Part shown: in pieces, positions 56,241-64,000 of the stretch
Layout: every line of letters starts with the position of its first letter
How positions within the stretch are numbered: position 1 is the stretch's first letter
Assembly: GCF_002575655.3 (NCBI RefSeq)
Contig: NC_053039.3
Location: 216,957,622-217,021,621 of the forward strand
From: Aegilops tauschii subsp. strangulata
Taxonomy: Eukaryota; Streptophyta; Magnoliopsida; Poales; Poaceae
Length of the DNA stretch: 64,000 nucleotides
Direction: 5' to 3'
The notes under the pieces: model-generated
The model's database searches: none
What the model was told of the DNA's origin: nothing
Seen by the model: the letters and a program-made list of their open reading frames with translations, nothing else
Program-made: the position numbers and the translations under genes

Positions 56241-57574
56241 CGACTTATTCACCGCGCATCATCAGCTACTCCAACACCTCCTCCGCAACGATACCAGGTG
56301 ACATCTTTTGAGTTCATTTAAGCTGGGAGCGCCCTCAGGGCTGCATCATTCCCAGGTCGCGTGGGTCCGTCCCTGTGGCATGTATCCCTTTTGCTTATGT
56401 CTTCAGTTCACTTTGCTGGGGGCGCCCCTCGGGCTGCATCATCCCCAAGCTGCTCGGGCCTGACCCAGTGGCATGTATCCTTTCTGCGTTTATCTAAGCT
56501 GATTTGCCTTCCATGCTTAACCTGCCTGTGATGATCCCCTGCTCGATTGACACCTACCTTTGGAGCCGCTCGCGCTGGCACGACGCTTGTGCATGGGTCC
56601 GTCCCTACAACATTGCTAAATCTGAGCGGTCGAGCTCTGGCCCGCGGCAGCCCCGCAAGCGTCACCTCACCAGGCCCTCAGTGCCCTCACCACTCTCTCG
56701 GAGCAACCAACGGCCGGCCGGCAATCGTAATGGTAACCTGTGCTTTTCTCGTATTGGTTTACAGGGACTACCCGAGGCCTAAAACGGGAGGCATCGCGAG
56801 CTCTCTTTCTCCCTTGCCCGCGCGATCTGCTTGCACGTTAAAAAGAAGGGCTCCTGAGCATCGCGACTCAGGAGCTCTTACTGGCTCTCCAGCCCTCACC
56901 CCTGGCCTTGCCCACGGCATCACGACCCGGCATACCAGCGGCGGCTGAGCTCGCTCGAGGGCCGGGACCTGAGGACGTAGAGCACAAAGGAGAGTACAGG
57001 AAGGGAGGGGAAGCTCGCGAAGTCCTAACCCAACTACTCCCCAGCTGTTGGTGCGCGAGCCCGGCGCCTCGCGAATGAACAACTCCGTGCTTCCAAGATA
57101 AGTCTCGCCCCTAGAACAGCTAATTGATGCAGCACAAAACCTCCACTTGATGCGGCTCTGTAACGGCGACGTCGCCTTCCTTTCTCACCTCTCGGCGGCT
57201 GCTTGAGCGCTAAAGGGGACCTCCTGAGCATCCCGCCTCGGGGGCTCTTACTGGACCTCGGGCCGCTCACCTCCTGGCCTTGACCACGGCATCGCGACCT
57301 CGCATACCAGCGATGGCTGAAGCCTGCCTGGGGACCGGGACCTATCAGCGTAGAGCGCCAAGTCGTCGCGAGGTTAGAAAGGGGGAGCCAAGCCGGAACA
57401 GGACATGCATTCACACCGCTTCATAATGAGGATAATATCAACAAAAGACATTGCATACCCTTTACATGCCCTCACGGGGTGTTTCCCCAATTCCTCGCAG
57501 GGAAAAAAGGTGCAAATCCCAAGGAACCCTAACTACACGCGCCCTCATGGCCGACGCCATCATCAACAGTGGGC
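56241..57574 (+). repeat. 3' repeat zone of the gypsy element
   Basis: Two near copies of a GGGCTGCATCAT, CCC, GGCATGTATCC unit lie at about 56325-56480. A longer unit, CTCCTGAGCATC then GGGGCTCTTACTGG or similar, CACGGCATC, CGCATACCAGCG, starts at 56849 and again at 57220 (about 370 bp apart). No gene; ORFs here shift between frames. Confidence 0.6.
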
Positions 57575-59208
57575 TGATACGTCTCCAACGTATCTATAAT
57601 TTATGAAGCATTCATGCTATTATATTATCTGTTTTGGATGTTTATGGGCTTTATTATACACTTTTATATTACTTTTGGAACTAACCTATTAACCGGAGGC
57701 CCAGCCCATATTGTTGTTTTCTTGCCTATTTCAGTATTTCGAAGAAAAGGAATATCAAACGGAGTCCAAACGGAATGAAACCTTTGGGAGCATTATTTTT
57801 GGAACGGAAGCAATCCAGGGGACTTGGAGTACACATAAAGGAAGCAACGAGGAAGCCAGGAGGGTGGAGGGCACGCCCTTCCTTCCTGGGCGTGCCCCCT
57901 GTCTCCTGGGCCCCTCGAGCGTCCCCCGACCGACTTCTTTTGCCTATATATTCCCATATACCCTAAAACCATCGAATACGAAGATAGATCGGGAGTTCCG
58001 CCGCCGCAAGCCTCTATAGCCACCAAAAACCTCTCGGGAGCCCGTTCCGGCACCCTGCCGGAGAGGGGGAACTCATCACCGGTGGCCATCTTCATCATCC
58101 CGGCGCTCTCCATGACGAGGAGGGAGTAGTTCACCCTCGGGGCTGTGGGTATGTACCAGTAGCTATGTGTTTGATCTCTCTCTCTCTCGTGTTCTTTCTA
58201 TGGCACGATCTTGATGTATCGCAAGCTTTGCTATTATAGTTGGATCTGATGATGTTTCTCCCCCTCCACTCTCTTGTGATGAATTGAGTTTTTCTCTTGA
58301 AGTTATCTTATCGGATTGAGTCTTTAAGGATTTGAGAACACTTGATGTATCTCTTGCCGTGTTTATCTGTGGTGACAATGGGATATTCGCGTGATCCACT
58401 TGATGTATGTTTTGGTGATCAACTTGCGGGTTCCGCCCATGAACCTATGCATAGGGGTTGGCACACGTTTTTGTCTTGACTCTCCGGTAGAAACTTTAGG
58501 GCACTCTTTGAAGTACTTTGTGTTGGTTGAATAGATGAATCCGAGATTGTGTGATGCATATCGTATAATCATTCCCACAGATACTCTAGGTGACAATGGA
58601 GTATCTAGGTGACATTAGGGTTTTGGTTGATTTGTGTCTTAAGGTGTTATTCTAGTACGAACTCTTGAATAGATTGATCCGAAAGAATAACTTTGAGGTG
58701 GTTTCGTACCCTACCATAATCTCTTCGTTTGTTCTCTGCTATTAGTGGCTTTGGAGTGACTCTTTGTTGCATGTCGAGGGATTGTTATATGATCTATCTA
58801 TGTTATTATTGTTGAGAGAACTTGCACTAGTGGAAGTATGAACCCTAGGCCTTGTTTCCTAGCATTGCAATACCGTTTACACTCACTTTTATTATTAGTT
58901 ACCTTGCTGTTTTTATATTTTCAGATTACAAAAACCTATATCTACCATCCATATTGCACTTGTATCACCATCTCTTCGCCAAACTAGTGCACCTATACAA
59001 TTTACCATTGTATTGGGTGTGTTGGGGACACAAGAGACTCTTTGTTATTTGGTTGCAGGGTTGTTTGAGACAGACCATCTTCATCCTATGCCTCCCACGG
59101 ATTGATAAACCTTAGGTCATCCACTTGAGGGAAATTTGCTACTGTCCTACAAACATGTGTTGCAGGCCCAACAACGTCTACAAGAAGAAGGTTGTGTAGT
59201 AGACATCA
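57575..59208 (+). repeat. 5' LTR, 1,634 bp
   Basis: Starts TGATACGTCTCCAACG and ends GTAGACATCA. A TATA motif (TATATA, 57945-57950) sits after a C-rich block. A short CT repeat lies near 58177. The ORFs in it are not convincing. Confidence 0.8.
57945..57950 (+). promoter_or_regulatory. TATA box of Athila LTR
   Basis: TATATA in TTTGCCTATATATTCCC, roughly 370 bp into the LTR, preceding a leader-like segment. Confidence 0.5.
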
Positions 59209-59301
59209 AGCTCTTTTCTTGCGCCGTTGCCGGGGAGGCTAGGTAAGCGGCACTCACACCCCGTCAACTAAGCTCTTTTCTGGCGCCGTTGCCGGGGAGG
59301 T
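59209..59301 (+). other. Duplicated primer-binding-site region
   Basis: AGCTCTTTTCTTGCGCCGTT (59209) and AGCTCTTTTCTGGCGCCGTT (59272) are both followed by GCCGGGGAGG. The first lies right after the LTR but has TTGCGCC instead of TGGCGCC; the second, 63 bp downstream, is the canonical sequence. Confidence 0.8.
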
Positions 59302-59395
59302 GAGTGCTTGAAGGTATATCTTTAGATCTTGCAATCGAATCTTTTTGTTTCTTGTTTTATCACTAGTTTAGTCTATAAAAGAAAACTATAAAAAA

Positions 59396-61228
59396 ATGGA
59401 ATTGAGTTTGTCTCATACGCTTCGTCTTTTTAATATCTTTCGTAAGTATGATCAAAAGGAAAATTGTGCTCAAGTGCTAGAAGAAGAAGTCTATAAAATG
59501 TTTGATACTAAATCTTTGAATGATGAGCATGATTGCAATGTTGTTAGTATGAACTCTTTGAATATCCGTAGTACTAATGATGATTGCACTAGTTATGATG
59601 AAAATGTCTGCTATAAGCATGTCGATTTTTGTGGAGAGCATTGGGTTTGCATAGATACACCAAATAGAGAAGATAGATATTGCAAGAGGCATAAGCATGT
59701 AGAAACTAAATTGTTGCAAGAAAGGCTAAGGGAGAGTGCTAAAAATTTATATTTCCTTCGCCGTACTTGTGAACTTTGCAATGAAAGTGGTCATTTACAT
59801 CTCCGATGCAAATTGTTTCATGATCGAATCGTGTCCAAAAATTGTGATGATTTGATCTCCCTTGCACATTATAATGAACTTAGTTTGCTTATGGGTTACG
59901 AAGAAATGAAAAGTTTAACTAAATTTCTTCCAGAATTTGCCCGTTATAAACTTCTTGAGTTTGATTTAGAGGAAATTTATATGTATTGTGCGGTGAATTG
60001 CATTGAAAATCCTTATATTGCCAACTACCTAAAGAAAAGAAAGCAAACAGAAGATGAAGAGAATACTAATGAAAGGGAAGAGACTTCCCAATATCCTCCT
60101 ATTATTTCTTATGATGAATCAGGTAACGAGGAGGAGCTTTCTATTCAACCAATCTCATCAATAAGGAGCTCAGAGAAGAAGGTTGAATCCACACATAATG
60201 TGAAGAAGAAAAAGAAAAGACGGAGCATCAAAGGTAAAAAGGTATCCCTCCCAAATGATGTTGCTCCTACTACTCATTGTGATGATGATAATTGCTATAC
60301 TATTGGTGCTATCCATACTATTAATGATGAGAGTGATTATGCTTATGATATGAAAAGGCCCAAGCTTGGGGAAGATATGTTTGATAAGGATGAAATATTT
60401 GAGAATATATTTTCTGAAATTAATGTTTGTCCCAAGCTTGGGGATGCTACGTTTAATGAAGATGATATTTTTAGCATCCCAAGTTTTGATATGCAAAGTT
60501 GTTATGATAGCATGCCTCTTACCTATGATGATTATATTGATGAAAGTGGGTTGGGAAGAGTGTCAACTTTAGGAAGTAGTGATCCCAGTATTTTGGAGGA
60601 TGTTGAATCTTATTGTGATGAATATGAAAGTGGATTTGGAAGAGTGTCAACTTTATTTAGTGATTCCACTATCTTGGAAGAGTTTTCAATTGATTATGAT
60701 GAGAACGAAGTTGCTACTTATGATGATTATTGTGATGAAACTTATGCTATAAAAAGTAGTGATGATTATATTTATAAAACTTGTCATGATTATCATTACC
60801 CTTTTTCTGAACATTACTCTTTTAATGCGGAAACAATTTTTAGTATTAGAGTCTTTTATGATACTCCCACTATTCCGAATGAGAAGAATTTTGCTTATGT
60901 GGAGAGTAGTAAATTTTCTATCCTTGTAGATCATGAAAAGAATGTTTTAGGTGCTGGTTATATTGTTGAATTCATTCATGATGCTACTGAAAATTATTAT
61001 GAGGGAGGGACATATGCTTGTAGGAATTGCAATAATATCAAGCTTCCTCTCTATGTGTTGAAAATCTTGAAGTTATGCTTGTTTTGCCTTCCTATGCTAG
61101 TTGATTATTGTTCCCATAAATTGTTTGATCACAAAATCCCTATGCATAGGAAGTGGGTTAGACTTAAATGTGCTAGTCATATTCTTCATGATGCTCCCGT
61201 TATGTTTCAATTCTTATCTTTTATGTGA
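59396..61228 (+). CDS. Intact 610-residue ORF of Athila element, CCHC knuckle
   Basis: Uninterrupted from ATG 59396 to TGA 61226. A CCHC zinc knuckle (CELCNESGHLHLRC, residues 125-138) supports a gag-like or nucleic-acid-binding role. A Cys/His-rich stretch precedes it (residues about 72-101, CYKHVDFCGEHWVC, YCKRHKH). Residues about 220-285 are charged, with a Lys-rich run (KKKKKRRS). Residues about 320-470 are acidic, Tyr/Asp/Ser rich, with repeats PKLGEDMF/PKLGDATF and ESGLGRVSTL/ESGFGRVSTL. The C-terminus is hydrophobic and cysteine-bearing. No protease, RT or integrase motif. AT-rich codon use differs from the GC-rich gag at 53 kb. I do not know its function; gag-like is the best inference. 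Confidence 0.7.
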   Translation: MELSLSHTLRLFNIFRKYDQKENCAQVLEEEVYKMFDTKSLNDEHDCNVVSMNSLNIRSTNDDCTSYDENVCYKHVDFCGEHWVCIDTPNREDRYCKRHKHVETKLLQERLRESAKNLYFLRRTCELCNESGHLHLRCKLFHDRIVSKNCDDLISLAHYNELSLLMGYEEMKSLTKFLPEFARYKLLEFDLEEIYMYCAVNCIENPYIANYLKKRKQTEDEENTNEREETSQYPPIISYDESGNEEELSIQPISSIRSSEKKVESTHNVKKKKKRRSIKGKKVSLPNDVAPTTHCDDDNCYTIGAIHTINDESDYAYDMKRPKLGEDMFDKDEIFENIFSEINVCPKLGDATFNEDDIFSIPSFDMQSCYDSMPLTYDDYIDESGLGRVSTLGSSDPSILEDVESYCDEYESGFGRVSTLFSDSTILEEFSIDYDENEVATYDDYCDETYAIKSSDDYIYKTCHDYHYPFSEHYSFNAETIFSIRVFYDTPTIPNEKNFAYVESSKFSILVDHEKNVLGAGYIVEFIHDATENYYEGGTYACRNCNNIKLPLYVLKILKLCLFCLPMLVDYCSHKLFDHKIPMHRKWVRLKCASHILHDAPVMFQFLSFM

Positions 61229-63738
61229 GCCTCATTGAAATCATCATGCCTAGCTAGGGGCGTTAAACGTTAGCGCTTGTTGGGAGGCAACCCAATTTTA
61301 TTGTTGTTTCTTGCTTTTTGGTTCTGTTTAGTAATAAATATTTGATATAGCCTCTGGTTAGATGTGGTTTTATGTTTTAATTAGTGTTTGTGCCAAGTAA
61401 GACCTATATGATCTTCTTGGATGATAGTTATTTGATCTTGCTGAAAATTCCAGAAACTTTCTGTTCACGAAAACAATTGTTTAAAATCACCAGAACGTGA
61501 TAAAATACTGATTCCAATTGCAGCAGATAAATAATCAAATTATCTAGGTCGTCCTATTTTGGTAGAATTTTTGGAGTTCCATAAGTTTGCGTTAGTTACA
61601 GATTACTACAGACTGTTCTGTTTTTGACAGATTCTGTTTTTCGTGTGCTGTTTGCTTATTTCGATGAATCTATGGCTAGTAAAATAGTTTATAAACCATA
61701 GAGAAGTTGGAATACATTAGGTTTAACACCAATATAAATAAAGAATGAGTTCATTACAGTACCTTGAAGTGGTGTTTTGTTTTCTTTCGCTAACGGAGCT
61801 TACGAGATTTCTGTTGAGTTTTGTGTTGTGAAGTTTTCAAGTTTTGGGTAAAGATTTGATGGACTATGGAATAAGGAGTGGCAAGAGCCTAATCTTGGGG
61901 ATGCTCAAGGCACCCCAAGATATTCAAGAATAGCCAAAAGCCTAAGCTTGGGGATGCCCCGGAAGGCATCCCCCTTTTGTCTTCGTTCATCGGTAACTTT
62001 ACTTGGAGCTATATTTTTATTCACCACATGATATGTGTTTTGCTTGGAGCATCAATTTATTTTGTTAGTATTTGCTTGCTGTTATTTAGAATAATTTTTT
62101 GCATCTTTAGTTTCAATAAAAATGTCAAGGATAGCTTTTACCATGCTTATTTTGCAAGTATACATGTTGCTGTTTCAAAACAGAAAGTTTACCGCTGTTG
62201 CAAAAATTCCTTAGAAAAGTAAGAATGTGATAAAATATTGAAACCTTTTGCATAATAATCTCTGATAAATTTACTACAGTAGGAATTTGATTTCATAATT
62301 TTTGGAGTTAGGTAAGTATGATGAATCTTGCATTCTTTACAGACTATACTGTTTTGGCAGATTGCTGTTATGTTTGCATTGTTTGCATATGTTTGCTTGT
62401 TTAATGATTCTATTTGACGATAGGAGTATTAAATATGCAGAGAAATTTAGTATGCAATGTTGAATAATAATTTTAGTGATTTGTTACAGTAGAGGATGAT
62501 AAGGTTATTGCGTTGATTTATACTAACCTATCTCACGAGTTCTTGTTGAGTTTGGTGTGTATGAAGCTTTTGAGATTTAGGAAACCGTGATATAAAAGGA
62601 ATTAAGGAGACACAAAAGCTCAATCTTGGGGATGCCCAAGGCACCCCAAGATAAAAATTCAAGAAGTCTCAAGCATCTAAGCTTGGGGATGCCCCGTTAG
62701 GCATCCCACCTTTCTTCTTCAACAATTATCGGTTAGTATCGGTGGAGCCTAAGTTTTTGCTTCTTTACATGAGATGTGCTATCCTTGCAATGTCATTTTA
62801 TTTTTATTTGCTTGCTGTTTGAATAAAATACCAAGATCTGAAATTCTTAAATGAGAGAGAGTCTTCACGTAGTTACATAATTATCTAGCTACTCATTGAT
62901 CTTCACTTATATCTTTTTGGAGTAGTTTGTCATTTACTCGTGTGCTTCACTTATATCCTATGAGTAAATGGTTGAATGAGTTGAATGTCATAAATCTGAA
63001 ATTATATATGTTTCATTTGCTTATCCCATGGGGAGTAATGACTTCACATCTAAGAAGTAGAGGTTGTAAATTTATTGAAGGTTAGCAAGCATTGTATTGG
63101 TCATTTGAACAATTCATGAAAGAATATTGAAGGAAGAGAGATTTCACATATAAATATACTATCCTAGACATCTTTTATAATTGTGAGCACTCATTAAGTA
63201 TGACATGCTAAAGAGTTAATGTTGGACAAGGAAGACAACGTAATGGGTTATGTTTTCTCACATCTCAGTTAAAGTATATTGTCATGGATCGTCCAACATG
63301 TTTAGCTTGCCTTTCCCCCTCATGCTAGCCAAAATTCCTTGCACCAAGTAGAGATACTACTTGTGCTTCCAAATATCCTTAAACCCAGTTTTTTCCATGA
63401 GTGTCCACCATACCTACCTATATGCGGTATTTACCTGCCGTTCCAAGTAAATTTGCATGTGCCAAACTCTAAACCTTCAAATAATAATCTGTTTTGTATG
63501 CCCGAATCGCTCATGTTGCGACTAGGGGCTGTCAGTATCTTCCATGCTAGGTGGGTTATTCTCATGATGAGTGGACTCCGCTCATCATTCACGAGAAAAT
63601 GGCTGGTAACCGGGATGCCTAGTCCCATGATCAAAAGATCAAAATCAAATCAAAAATAATTGCAAACAAAACTCCCCCAGGATTGATGTTAGTTGGAGGC
63701 ACCCGTTGTTTCGGGCAAGCCATGGACTGATGATTGTT
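61229..63738 (+). mobile_element. Noncoding 3' region of Athila element with repeated hairpins
   Basis: Two related segments, about 61490-61975 and 62220-62710, repeat the same layout: a degenerate TTTCTGTT, TACAGACT, TGTTTT part, then a hairpin pair. Each has a stem TCTTGGGG/CCCCAAGA with a 12 nt loop (61893-61920, 62624-62651). Each also has a stem GGGATGCC/GGCATCCC with a 6 nt loop (61951-61972, 62686-62707). No gene is apparent; ORFs at 61977 and 63339 lack support. Confidence 0.65.
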
Positions 63739-63751
63739 GGTGGAGGGGGAG
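63739..63751 (+). other. Purine-rich tract, possible polypurine tract
   Basis: GGTGGAGGGGGAG. No LTR start (TGATACG) follows within the window, so it may be an internal tract rather than the one priming plus-strand synthesis. I see nothing further to 64000. Confidence 0.35.
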
Positions 63752-64000
63752 TAAAAACTTTACCATTCTGTTTGGGAACCACCTATAATGTATGTAGTAT
63801 GGAAGATATTGGGAACTCTTGGTTGTTATGTTGACAATGAGATCATACCTCTCAAAATTATTTTCCTCTTTATTTTAAAATCGAGCTCTGGAACCTCTGC
63901 AAATCCCTGCTTCCCTCTGCGAAGGGCCTATCTTTTACTTTATGTCTTTTACTTTATGCAAGAGTCAAGGTGATCTTCACCTTTCCCTTTTTCATTTTAT

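Larger units (their letters stand above)
52237..57574 (+). mobile_element. Gypsy-type retrotransposon, 3'-truncated, pol-deleted
   Basis: Plus-strand order: LTR, PBS, gag-protease, collapsed pol, 3' repeat zone, then a junction with an Athila LTR at 57575. No 3' LTR in view. It inserted in the promoter-side end of SINA copy 2, after CTTAAC. Confidence 0.8.
57575..64000 (+). mobile_element. Athila-type LTR retrotransposon, runs past the window end
   Basis: LTR 57575-59208, PBS at 59279 onward, ORF 59396-61228, then noncoding 3' DNA to 64000. The PBS (GGCGCCGTTGCCGGGG) is characteristic of Athila-type elements. The LTR start TGATACGTCTCC is the type I associate with wheat Sabrina/WHAM-like families (from memory). 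No RT, integrase or protease is found after the ORF in this window, pointing to a non-autonomous element. Confidence 0.82.

Noticed and set aside
60170..60934. Minus-strand ORFs under the 610-residue ORF
   Set aside because: Shadows of the real frame; Ile/Ser-rich from Asp/Tyr codons on the other strand.
1..64000. CRISPR array, operon or bacterial-type regulation
   Set aside because: Introns, LTRs, MITEs and plant gene families show a plant nuclear origin; tandem repeats seen lack a repeat-spacer pattern.

Overview
The window looks like repeat-dense nuclear DNA from a Triticeae grass (wheat, Aegilops or barley type). The grounds are Stowaway MITEs with CTCCCTCCGT ends, LTRs beginning TGTCGGTGTCAAAACCGG, an Athila-type LTR beginning TGATACGTCTCC, and CACTA-type termini of the form CACTACAAAAAAAGACAC. 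Nearly everything is transposon sequence in nested or tandem layers. Host-gene sequence is confined to relics: a repeat-protein gene at 1.5-2.3 kb, an F-box gene at 44.9-45.5 kb and two SINA-type ubiquitin-ligase copies at 48.3-52.0 kb. All of these carry stops or frameshifts.

Layout. 0-5.7 kb: broken 31-residue-repeat gene, Stowaway elements, local duplications and the left arm of an older inverted-repeat element. 5706-19125: an LTR retrotransposon with three LTRs and two internal regions, flanked by a perfect CACAC duplication; the right arm of the older inverted-repeat element follows. 19.4-21.5 kb: low-complexity DNA. 21.5-38.05 kb: a CACTA-type locus with a modular exon array, then a tandem duplication (25308-33803 and 33804-37671) of a six-exon Transposase_24-like gene plus a GGGCC-rich subterminal array, closed by a CACTA terminus at 38053. 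Copy A has a 4.8 kb solo LTR in exon 2; copy B has a Stowaway just after the stop codon. 38.05-44.38 kb: minus-strand Ty3/gypsy remnant (RT/RNase H, leader, PBS and a 4.2 kb 5' LTR). 44.9-46.3 kb: F-box pseudogene cut by a CACTA end of the same family. 46.3-48.25 kb: minus-strand retroelement whose LTR is related to the three-LTR element and which keeps a gag-like ORF with a 'putative gypsy type transposon' domain. 48.25-52.2 kb: two SINA-type pseudogenes sharing their frameshifts. 52.24-57.57 kb: gypsy element with LTR, PBS, gag-protease ORF and a collapsed pol. 57.575 kb to the window end: Athila-type element with a 1.6 kb LTR, duplicated PBS, an intact 610-residue ORF and a hairpin-rich 3' region.

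The order of several events can be read directly. The SINA-type gene broke before it duplicated. The CACTA gene duplicated before the solo-LTR and Stowaway insertions. The three-LTR element landed inside an older inverted-repeat element. I see no intact host gene, no tRNA or rRNA gene and no CRISPR array. Element family names are kept generic because no database search was possible.
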